Positions 11,377-22,900 of a stretch of 64,000 bases of DNA are shown piece after piece (position 1 is the stretch's first letter; each line of letters starts with the position of its first letter). Origin of the DNA: Guadua angustifolia. Its lineage: Eukaryota; Streptophyta; Magnoliopsida; Poales; Poaceae. A model generated the notes under the pieces. It made no database searches, was not told the origin of the DNA, and was given only the letters and a program-made list of their open reading frames with translations. Where the stretch lies: NCBI GenBank assembly GCA_036346375.1, contig CM070515.1, forward strand, positions 21,164,423-21,228,422. Direction: 5' to 3'. The position numbers were made by a program, and so were the translations under genes.

Positions 11377-14336
11377 CGCCGCCTAAAAGACACATTAAGA
11401 GAGGGCAAACCAAGAACTTCAGCAACAGTTGCATGCTTCTTCCGGACTATATTAAACAAAGAAGGATATTGAGATTTTAAAGGTAAAGTCCCCAACCAAA
11501 TATCTTCCCAAAACCTAACTTGGGTCCCATCCTTTAAGATATAGGAACCAAGACTTAGGAATTGAGATTTTACCCCCATGAGACTACTCCAAAAATGAGA
11601 ATCACTTGGTTTCCTTTCTACTTGACTTAAAGTTTTACCTTCCAAATATTTGTTCCTCAGCAGTTGTTGCCAAATCCCTTGTTCATTACATAACTTAAAC
11701 AACCACTTACTCAATAGGCTTTTATTTTGAAAGTCAAGATTGAGAATTCCTAACCCACCTTGATCCTTCAGTTGGCATAGAAGCTCCCATCTCGCGAGCC
11801 TATACTTCTTTTTGTGCTGATCATTTTGCCAAAAAAATCGGGATCTAAAATAGTCTATTTTTTTTAGGACACCCCTTGGGACCTCAAAAAAAGACATCAT
11901 AAACATCGACAGACTAGACAAAACTGAATTAATCAGCACAAGCCTCCCACCAACTGACAGCAACTTACCTTTCCAACCACTTAATCTTTTCTCAAGTCTG
12001 TCAACAACAACCCCCCAATCAGAATTTCTCAACTTCCTATAATGCATCGGAATTCCCAAATACCGAAACGGAAAAGAACCTAACTTACAGCCAAACAAAT
12101 TGGAATAAGCTTCCTGATGGTCTTTTGCCTGACCAAAACAGAAAATTTCACTTTTGTGAAAATTTATTTTGAGGCCGGAAAGTTGTTCAAACGCACATAG
12201 TAGAAGCTTCATATTCTTAGCCCTCTCCAAATCATGGTCCATAAAAATCACAGTGTCATCAGCAAATTGGAGAATAGATAAACCGTCATCAACCAGATGA
12301 GGAATCACTCCCTTAATTTGACCATCCTCTTTTGCTCTGGCCAAAAGGATAGCCAACATATCAACCACTATATTAAAAAGAATTGGGGATAGCGGATCAC
12401 CCTGCCGAAGCCCTTTTCGAGTTTGAAAATACGATCCCATCTGATCATTTACCTTAATCCCAACATTCCCCCCTTGAACAAAAGATTTTATCCAATTGCA
12501 CCAAGTAGGAGAAAAACCTTTCATATGCAAAGCTTGCTGTAAAAAATCCCATCTAACTTTGTCATAGGCCTTCTCAAAATCAATTTTAAAAATAACCCCA
12601 TTCCGCTTTTTCTTATGCATTTCATGCAGAGTCTCATGGAGTATAACTGCACCCTCCATTATGTTCCTCCCGGGCAGAAACGCTGTTTGAGAAGGACTAA
12701 TAACTTTTTGAGCCGCAAGTGATATTCTATTAGTAGCCACTTTCGTGAATATCTTAAAACTGACATTCAACAAACAAATAGGCCGGTACTGTTGAATACA
12801 CTTTGCATCACTAGTTTTTGGCAACAAAGTTATAACCCCAAAATTCAATCGATGTAGGTCTAGCGTGCCTTTATGGAATTCCTCGAAAAGAGCCATCAAA
12901 TCCTCTTTAATAACATGCCAGAAGACTTGATAGAACTCTGACGGAAATCCATCTAGCCCAGGTGCCTTGTTATGTTCCATCTGGAAGATAGCCCTCCTAA
13001 TCTCCTCCTCTTGGAAACTGGAAGTGAGTAGTTCATTTTCCAGAGTTGAAACTTGTGGAATATCCTCTATTCTTGTTTCATCCAGCATTAGCGAGACATT
13101 ATCAGGATGACCAAACAAATTCTTATAATAGTCAGTAATATATCTTCTTAACACAGCATCACCACTAATTAACCCTCCCTCGTTTTCCAACTGGAAAATT
13201 CGAGATTTACGGTGCTTGCCATTAGCAACCAAATGAAAGAACTTAGTATTGGCATCTCCTTCAAGCAAAAACTTAACTTTCGCACGCTGGTACCACTTAA
13301 TCTCTTCCTCCCGTAATAATTCAGACAGCCTCTCATTAAGGCCGTGTTTGAGATTTAACTCATCAGGCGAAAGAGATCTGGACTCCGCCTGCTTGTCCAA
13401 GCAATCAAGAATATCCAGTAACTGTTTCTTCTCCCTTTTAAAAATACCACTAACATTTTTAGCCCAACCCCTCAAATGTTGACGCAGACGCCTAATCTTA
13501 GTCTGCCAACGCTCAATAGCTGAACCACTAGAAACATTAATTTCCCAAATACTCTTCACCATGTCATAGAAACCTTCACGACCGAGCCAGCAAAGTTCAA
13601 ACTTGAACAAAGGTGGACTACTGGAAGTAGAAGAATCTCCAGTATTAAGAAATAAAGGAGTGTGGTCAGAAATTTCTCTGGTTAGAGCAACTAAAGTAGA
13701 GTAAGAAAATTTAATTTCCCACTCCGTACTAACTAACACTCTATCCAGTTTCTCAAAGGTTGGATGTTCAAGATTATTTGCCCAAGTAAATTGTCTGCCT
13801 GACATGTCCAACTCCCGAAGGTTAAAAGCATCAATAATGGCATTGAACAGAAAAGGCCATCTGTCATTGTAATTAGCGTTATTCTTTTCATGTGGTCCCC
13901 TTATGATATTAAAGTCCCCACCTATTATCATAGGTAAAGAGTCTTTAGTACAAAGTTGAACCAACTCCGTCAGAAAAGCTTCTTTAGCCACCTGTTGTGC
14001 CAGCCCATAAACAGACACCAATAACCATTGAAAGCCATCACTTTTATTCCTAAGTCGAAATTTCACAAAAAAATCTCCCTCCGCAATTTCCCCTATATCA
14101 AAAGTCAGTAAATTGACTCCTACTAATATGCCACCAGATCTACCAATAGGAGGTTTGCAATGCCACAGAAAATCCTTCCCAGCACAAAGATTTTTAAGGA
14201 AATTCTGTGAACACTCCCTCCTACCGGTTTCCGATAAGGCGAGGAAATCTAAATTTTTCTCCGCAGTTAGATCCAACAAGAACCTAAACTTCTTTGGGTC
14301 AGCTAACCCATTGCTATTCCAAAAAACACCCTTCAT
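11340..14336 (-). pseudogene. LINE B ORF2: endonuclease, reverse transcriptase
   Basis: The protein starts at ATG 14336 (MKGVFWNSNGL) and is open for just under 1000 codons. The N-terminal endonuclease shows NSNGL, ALSETGRR, GGDFNIIRGP and ISDHTPLF. The reverse transcriptase shows APGLDGFPSEFY, FKIDFEKAYDKVRWDFL, KGLRQGDPLSPILF and the catalytic block FADDTVIFMD. A frame change near 11340-11390 cuts off the C-terminal zf-RVT part, which continues at 11376-10882. The two enzymatic domains are uninterrupted, but a complete ORF2 protein cannot be made. Confidence 0.88.
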
Positions 14337-14346
14337 TAACAAACTA

Positions 14347-15979
14347 TCATATTGGGTTTTTATTCTTCCCCTTCTTCTTACCCACCTTTGCCTTAAATTG
14401 TTTAGTACGGGTACTAGCTTTGAGATTACTTATATAATCTAGCTCACCCCCACTAAAACCCTCAGCTACATCCCCACAATATTGATTAACCGCAAGGATA
14501 TCAACATCACTAGCATTGTCTGAAAACTCCCCATTCTCATTACTATGCACAAATTCATCCAAACAAGGCGCCACAGATTCCATTCTATCAACCCCCCCAA
14601 ACGCTAAACATTTTAAACTTTGGACATTATGATGAATATCAGAATCAGACATTCCTAGACAAATTCCAACCGAATGAAAATTCGAAGTAATATCATTATC
14701 ACTAACGGAATCAAAAAGAGTAGAATCAGTAATACCCTCTCCAGAAGACTCCTCCAAGTTGAATTTGGCTTTCAGCTTGGAAGCACGTTCCAAGGAGTTT
14801 TGATCAGCTGCAGCAGCGGACCATTTACTGGAACGAGAAGGCACCACCAGCAATTGAGAAACTCCCTTCGGAGGTAAAGAACTGTCCTTTGATACTTTAG
14901 GGGATGCATCTGCTGCACTAGAGAAAACGGCAGAGGGAGTAACATTCCCAGACTCCCCCAACCGAACCATCCCAGGCTGAGAATCCACACAAGAAGGCTT
15001 CAGGACTACCACTGATTGTGTAGGTATATTCCCTTGCCTCACCTTGGATGGAACCGAACCAGCCAGATTGTGATTACCAGGCGCAGACTCAGAGCTTTTG
15101 CTACTTTTCTCCTTATTCTCATGATCCTTAAAATCATCCAGGATATCTTCCTCCATGTCATTATCAGCACCCTCATCAGGATCCAACTCCATGTTAATCG
15201 GCTTTGGATTATCAGAATCCATATTTTTTTTCCACGCGGAACTGCAACTCATACACAAAATCCCCGATAACCACATTAACAAATTCCGGGATTAAATCGG
15301 GATTAAGACAAGCTACATTAACCCTGGCAATATCATGCTTCTTTGTGAACTTCATATCCACCTTGCGGGAAGCCCCAAGAATAGATCCCACAGCCCAGAT
15401 GATTGGGAACAGCCGTAACTCTTGAGTTAAGCCTCTAAACTGAACCCAAACCTTAGGAATCTCATACCTAAATACATCAGCACTTGTCTTTTCCTCAATG
15501 CTCATAGTAGCCTTAACACTCTTAGCGACTACCAGCCCCCATTCCACAAACCTCTGTAAGTCAACTTTGGATGGAAAAATGGTATCAAAAGTATTTGGGC
15601 TACTCTCTTCCACCTTCCACTCCCAGGTTCCAGGTAACAGCCTCTCTAACTCAGCTTTGACATTCATCACTGTCATCGGGTTTTCGAGAACTTTCACTAC
15701 AGCAGCTGTTGATTCATTCGACACCTTCTGACAGCTGGAGTACGGGATATAATAGAAACCCAACCCCTCGACTGCATATCCACTAGGAATGGCTAGCGAC
15801 TTAATGTGCTTGTTCGATGAACAGACCTTTGTAACGTGTTCATCAGAACCACAAGTGTCACAGCACAATTCAGTAGTACAATTAGTGTTAATGTGCCCCT
15901 TTGTAAGACATCTGTAACAATAAGGTTTACTAATCTTGTTTTTCACTGCCCCTTTAGAGGACTCCACTGCACCCCCATT
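14347..15979 (-). pseudogene. LINE B ORF1, 5'-truncated with one frameshift
   Basis: The ORF is read from the 5' boundary at 15979. Tandem zinc knuckles come first (CYRCLTKGHINTNC, then CCDTCGSDEHVTKVC), followed by a DUF4283-like domain (EIPKVWVQFRGLTQEL). The frame then moves near 15212-15282 into an acidic, serine-rich tail that ends KVGKKKGKNKNPI. The basic tail and knuckles fit RNA binding. The missing start and the frame change make it non-functional as it stands. Confidence 0.75.
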
Positions 15980-15981
15980 AA

Positions 15982-15992
15982 TACCATTAGCT
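15982..15992. repeat. Target-site duplication of LINE B, right copy
   Basis: This is an exact copy of the 11 bp at 10544-10554 and marks the LINE's 5' boundary. Confidence 0.9.
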
Positions 15993-16934
15993 GGCCATCT
16001 TAAACTAAAAATGTAAAAGAAAAATAATTTAATTATTTTTTATTATTTCATTGCCTCTAGATTTAACTGTCTAATATATTGCCTACCTAGTATTTACCAT
16101 CCAACTCGAGTCCCATGATCCTACCAATTATTACTCAAGGTGTTGGTGAGATCTTAGGATTACGAGTAGGATCACGATTTTGACAACCTTAGTTTGCAAG
16201 TCTAGACACCATATTCTGTCAGGATTATGTCACCTAGAAGAACATAAGCGACACATTTGTCGCTTATGTAAGGTTAGGATTTTGCCAAGCTAAAATTAAA
16301 GTGAAGGAATATAAGTAATCTAGTAGAACAAGTTTATAAAACCTCTAGTGCAAACTTGATGGTTAGCCTGCACTTTGATCAAATATGTAGGCACATGTAC
16401 ATCAAAGTGTTCTATAACCGGACGGTAGGGAACAACTAGTAGGAAACTTTAGTTGTTACTTCTGGCAGAAGAATTTGGAATTCGAACATCTGCATGAAAC
16501 TTTTATTTTGTTATTGTAAACGGCAATATCCCCCACCACCATCACACACACACACACAAAACAAATAAATAACAGAACTTAATATACAATGACCGCTTAC
16601 CAAAAAAATGCCGCACTTCTTGTTCTTTACATCCAACCAAAATGAAATGGAAAATACCGAGAAGTGACGACACCTCAAAGTGATATATAGACCAAAAAAA
16701 AAAACTAAGGAATAATTACATTTGCAAGAATATACACATCCGATGATTTTTTAGATGGGACTCAATTAGTGCAATCGGATCTGTGCAAATGAGCACAGGA
16801 GAATACACGATACAAGTCTGAAGATCACCTCGCGGCCACCTGGAGTAGCCAGATTAATCAGTTTAGCACTTTTCATGATTGGAGTAGGACCAAATCCGGC
16901 ACCCTCTGTCCCGCATAATGCACAGAAAATCATA
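15993..16934. other. 3' flank of the FAB1 gene
   Basis: This AT-rich, non-coding stretch lies between LINE B and the FAB1 stop codon. Its right part (about 16500-16934) should include the FAB1 3' UTR on the minus strand. A (CA)n run lies at about 16543-16558. No poly(A) site was fixed. Confidence 0.5.
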
Positions 16935-19900
16935 TTACTCGTGTGAAGCATTTTGAGAATCTTCTTGGCAAATATCTGATGATGATTTTCTCAGGTTGAT
17001 TATTGCAGGCATCCATTGCTCAGGAATCACAATAAAATAAGCAGACATGGCTTTCCTAAACCGCTTCTTGTACTGCATTGGCGAGATTACAGTAGGGGAG
17101 GCATTCTTCGGCCCACCAAGAATGCCAGAAGATTTGACCCATGTTTCAAGGTGCTTGTCCCATGTATACTGCCTCATAAAATCAATTATTCCCAGGACCA
17201 GTTCATGTTTCTCCTCATCAACACCCACAAGCAAGGAATAATCCATTACATCAATTCCCTGAAAGAAAACAGGATTTTGTTAATGTATATATATGTATTA
17301 GAATTTAGGATCAGTTTGGTATTAGTCCCATATTGTGTTTCCACCTCTTGTACGCGTTGTCTCTATATGTAGACTTATTGGCTACTGGTCTATAATAAAC
17401 CTTACCGGTGTTTATCATAAATCCTGACACAGTTGAAGAAAAGAAATACAACAAAAGCCAACCAAAACACCAGAAAAAGGTACCACAATTACAATAGTGG
17501 GAAGTATTGCATTTATCACTGCATGCCCGCTAGGAACTTATAAACATTAGCTTCAGGTGATACAGCCAAACATCCAAGTCAAGAATGACATGAATGACTC
17601 ATAAGCATTAGGTTCAATTAGCATTCACATGTTGCATTCAATCTGCTCATCATGGCATGAACTATTTTCAAAGCAAGAAAGATTGCAATGCAAAGGATAG
17701 TACTATGTTATTTGCCCAAGGTCCAAAAGTACAATTCATTCATGGGACAGTCAAGGCAAAGCATAAAGATGTTATTTTGGTTGATCATAAGTTACAATCT
17801 TTACACATCCTGACAAATATTTAGCAACCAGATTTGATTCTCTTCAAATTGGGAAGGTCAAAGGCATAGTCTCCGATCTTATAGCTTACATTGAATATCA
17901 GTATCCCCCTCACAACAACCTTAGGATGACTGGCAAATGACAATTCATGAACAAAATAAAATCTGCCAAAAGAGGATTAAATGGGCAAGAGCGAAGAAAG
18001 GAAACCGCCACAGCAATGACCATCCTATTAGGCATTTTAAGCAGCCAACTTTAGATGTATAAATCAAGGTGAAGATTATACTAATAGAACTTTAAAAATA
18101 ACCCTGACATGCCTCACATTTTCTGTAAGTCTTTATGAGCACAAGAAATTCATGCATGAAATAGATAATTCTCACTGTCAGCATCTGAACTTACTGCTAG
18201 AAAAGAAGTATCATTCCAAACAGCTCTTTCCAGAAGCCGTTTTGCCTTGTTCCCAACAAAAATTGGTGACGTTGGCATCGCCTCAATTAAGTTCTGGTCA
18301 AGAAGGACCTTGTTGTTGCTGGAGTCTGCATTATACCTTGACCTTGAAGATCCCTTGAGATCATAAAGCCTCGTAATATTCCGTCCAAATAAAAGATTTT
18401 CCATCACAAGCAAATCCATTTTCGACTCCTTCCCACCCTTCAGATGCTTAATTGTAACCTAAGCAAAAGCATAGCCTTTTCACTATTAGCAAGTGTCAAA
18501 GTCAAAATGCACCTATCAGATATTCAGCAAGACTGTTCCAAGGGGAAAAAAAACAGCAAGAGGAATGCTATGACCATATAAATTGTGGTCATTGCACATC
18601 TGAGAGAGCTTTTGATAGAGTGAAGACCAGATTCAAAGTTGCAACACTTCCTGCAAACACCCACTTGTAGGTTGCAAGATTTCCGAAGGAATGTTTAACA
18701 AAACACATATTAGATCAAATCAAAGTTATTGCAGGTGGACATATAACATACTTTGCAAAAATAGACCTCCAAAATCCATATAAAGCGCGATTTTCTTCTT
18801 AAAAAGAGACACACCATTCAATTCCATATCAAAATTTTAACAAACCCTGCACTTGATCATATTTAAAAGTAAATAAAAAATAAAGTAAAAAGATCTTAAA
18901 CAAGTAAATGGCAACACGAGGCTAGAACCTGTATCATGGCAAACCTATATATGATCGTGAAGTTGGATAAGAATTCTGCTCCAACGCACCAGCAAAATTA
19001 CCAGATATATAGACTACAGAACTGTAATGAGATTTCCCACAAATTCTCCTATATTCATCTGAAAGTTCAAATGACATCACATCCACGTATATAAAAACTA
19101 AAAAGGTTATCATTAGCTCTGGAAACTACATAGTACATATATCACATACCTTGCAAGGATAAAAAAGATACATTTTATTATTTCCACCAGCCTAACTCCA
19201 CTATTTGACTGTGTCCCAAAGATTTGTCAGACCCGATCGCACGCAGCTATGTTTTCAATCAAGGTAATTCATAGCCAGAGGTATCTCTTACAAGAAACCA
19301 ACAATTATTCAGATAATATTAAGATTCCTCTTAAATCAATGGATGAATGTAAGTTTCTTTCTCAGAATTAAAGTGTAATAATACTGCATATCAAATATAA
19401 AACAGAAGGCTTAAGAAGGTTACCTGATAGATTCCCAATATCTTTGCTAGGCATGTAGGGCTGCCGGTGCTTATGGACTCTGATAAATATTTAAAATAAT
19501 CTAAGCCAAACTTAAGGAATGATTCAAGCTCTGTCTTTGTGACCTGCTTTATTATAAATCTATCATCCAGAGATTTTGCAAAGAACACATTGCTTTTGCC
19601 ACCTTGTGATACCCATTTCTTGCATCGACTGATGGATCTTAAAAAATCAAGCTCAGATGGACAACATGACCTTCTGAGTGCTTCAAAGCTTTTTGCATAA
19701 TAGCACGTCACAGTGTATTTAACTTTCCCAAGTGGCCCACCATCTTCAAAAGAAACTCTCAAGTGCACTAGATCAGGGACAAAGGACCCTCTACTTCCAG
19801 ATATTGACGAAGCAAAATCATCAGAGGACCCAAAATCCTCAAATAAATGAAACGGATTAAAATTTCCTGAATCGTATACAGGCAACGGAAGTGAAGAATC

Positions 19901-22900
19901 TGCGCCGTCTTTATTTTTGCTGCTCTCATCCGACATTTGAAAACGGTACATGGGTGAAACAAGTGCATAAGAAATAATACTAGTTGGCTCATCATCAAAT
20001 ACTGGGATGACAACATCATTAGCTCCAGTTGGCAGAAAAAGTCTTGCTCCACCTTGCTGTGATAACTCGCGAAACAATGAGATGTATGCAGGATTGTAGT
20101 CAACAAAGGTCCCGAACCTTGGTGCTGTACCAGAGTTTGTGTTTAAGGAATTATAGAATGTCATGTATGGCATTTTAAGCCAGCTCAATAAGTCGTCTAG
20201 TGTATCTCCAGACCTGACAGATAAAGCAGAAGGATGGGATGGTGCTGCCTTAGCTTGATTTTTAACATCGTCAGTTGTACCTTCTAGCACAGCCATTGGC
20301 TTCACCATGCTTGCATCAGGAACAGGTCCATTGTCACCTCTCCATTTTGCATCCAACGTGTCCGAAATATCAGCAGTTACTGGGAACTGGCCATCAGAAA
20401 AAACCCTTCGAACACCAACATTGGGTTCTTCATGATCCAGGTGATCCTTAACATCTGCGCTGTTAGAATGATTGATTCTGGCTATTGTATCTTCAGTACC
20501 ATTCAACTCAGCAACATTTCTCGAGCAATTTTCATTAGATTGATCAGGCTGGTTCAGCCCCTCATCAGCATGAAGTGGTCTTGTGCTGTGTTTTAAGGAT
20601 TCTTCCTTAGCATTTGAAAGAACTTCAGTGCCTTTTGAGCTCTTCTCTAATTTTGTGGTTGCATTAGTATCAACTAACCTATCATTCAAGTCAGAATTCC
20701 TACTTCCAACCCGTAAACTTCCTAGAGCATCGCAGTACTTGCCACCTGAAGTTGCTATAAAGATTAGCCGCTGATCCCATAAGTAGCACAGAAACAGTAG
20801 CTGCCTCCTTATTTTGTTAACCTCAAGAATATCAATAAATGGCTGCCCCTTTCTGATCTCCTTTTTCAGCAGATTCTTTAATGACTCCTGAAGGTGAATG
20901 CTCCAATAATCAGAATACCACTTTAAGTGAAGCTTTTCTTTTTGTACAGAGCTTAAGTGGGACAATGGTTTCTTAATAAAACATTAAATAGATAAAGTAA
21001 AACAACTTACCGTAAAGTCAGCCTTCTCTACTTGCAGGATATCCTCCAGTTCCATAATGTTTCTTCTTAACTCAAGGATCTTGATGTTGCCATCAAAAGA
21101 ACCTGTAATTGGCCTTCTTTCTGAAATTTGGTGGAGTGCATTCAGCACTTCAGTGAACAGAAGTTCAGCCGAGTCAACCACCTGAATCATTGACTATTAG
21201 CATCAGCCAGAAAATATCACCTAAGTAAGCTAAGAAGTCATGACCTACACATACTACCTCGTTTGCTTCTTGCTCTACCCATTCTTGATGCTGGGATGTG
21301 AAATCAAGTTTTGGTGGTGGCAAATACACAGAGTGAACCTTGATTGATGCATATCGGAAGCAAGCAACCATTTCACCGAAACTGAAATACAAACATGTAA
21401 GGCATGGTCTTTACCAATTTGATAAAATAGAAAGGAGATGAGGATATACCCATAAAAACGAAGGCAATCCCTGTGAAGAGAATGACCACAGCAAGCCACC
21501 CTACTTGCTGCTGCATGATTTGAAAAACTAAGTTCCAAAAATTTACCAAAAGATAAGCCCCAGGCAGCATCAGACATCACTACTCTTTTAGTTGCTGGAG
21601 GGAGGTCATTAATCCGAGGACAGCGTAAGCATCTATGCCACATCCAGATTTTACCATCATGTTCACCAGGCAACTTCACTGTAAGTTTTCTCACTGATAT
21701 TGTTAAACTGCCTTGGGGGTGAACATAGCAATAAACATGGGCCTCTGGTGGCAGTTCACAAGAGAGACAATGGTTGCTCTGAAGCAAAATGTAAGTTAGA
21801 AGAATATAAAATTTTAAAACAAATATACTTTATTTTTTAAGATCAAGAACAAATATAATTCATGAAAGACCTCAATCTAACCTGATCAAATAGCTGGTCA
21901 CGCAGAAATCTGCCTAAAGGTTTGTCAAAGTTGCCATAATATTTTATGCGAAGAAGGTGTGGCCGCTCACAGACAGTTTCTTTCCAAACACAACGAGACG
22001 ATAGAGAAACCAATATACTCTGGTTGTCAGCAGGAGATGCTGGAATTTCATCCTTTTTTACAACTGAATCATCCTTTGAACTGTCGTCATCGTGACAAAT
22101 TTGTACATTGGGGGGAACAGATGACTTAGCTGCTATTTTGTCACAAATCTCAGAATTATGGGTAAATGAATGATCGCTCTCAACAGACACCAAATTTGCA
22201 GGATGAGCAGGCAATGCACCAAAGTCATTTACCAGTGCATGTCTAGTGGTTTCAGGCTGAAGTTCTTCAGACTTCATTTTGCTACTTACATCTCTAGTAC
22301 AAGCAGGACAATCACAAGATGAAATTTTTGACTGCTGAACCAAGGGATCAATAGATGATCGAGGACCATACTGAGCAAACAGGCAATGTTTCCATTATGG
22401 TTATTCATTTGAAAAGAAGTCGTTTGGGTAGAACCAACTACAAACCTTTCGCAGCTTTTGTTCTCAGGAGAGCATGCTGTTACTGTTTGGTCCAATATTC
22501 TAAAACCATTAAATGTCAAATCATCCTTTTTCATATCAAGTGCTTGCAGGCTATTGTTTGGTGATGAAGCACTGAGCATTTGTAAAATAGGTATTGTTGA
22601 AATGGATCTATCAGCACTTGAAGGTTTGTCCGGCAAAGCAACAATAATTGGTGACTTGAGAGGAAGTTCTGGAAGGGTTGCACCTTCATCCACAAGAAAA
22701 GATGTTTCGAGAGCCAAGTGATAGGCTGCGAAGACTCCATATTGCACAACATGTTTCACTTTTTTCAGCTCATCACCATTAGCTCCTTTGAGCAAGATCT
22801 ACAGAATTAGAGAAAGTTAAGACATGTGCTGTCTTGTGCTGGAAGTACTGTTCACGTGCGTGTGAACAGTGCCCGTGGTACTGTAGCAACCTTGCAAGGG

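Larger units (their letters stand above)
10555..15981 (-). mobile_element. LINE B (L1-type, 5'-truncated, nearly intact ORF2)
   Basis: This 5.4 kb non-LTR element on the minus strand is bounded by an exact 11 bp duplication, with a poly(A) tract at 10555 onward. ORF1 is open to the 5' boundary but has no ATG there, since the first codons at 15979-15965 read AAT GGG GGT GCA GTG. The 5' end was therefore probably lost during target-primed insertion. ORF2 is open for almost 1000 codons. Fewer breaks than in LINE A suggest a younger insertion. Confidence 0.92.

Noticed and set aside
13249..13482. Plus-strand frame within LINE B
   Set aside because: It is the complement of the ORF2 coding sequence.
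17285..17420. Possible LTR-like fragment in the last FAB1 intron
   Set aside because: Only a vague resemblance to small LTR sequence; no repeat pair, primer site or duplication.
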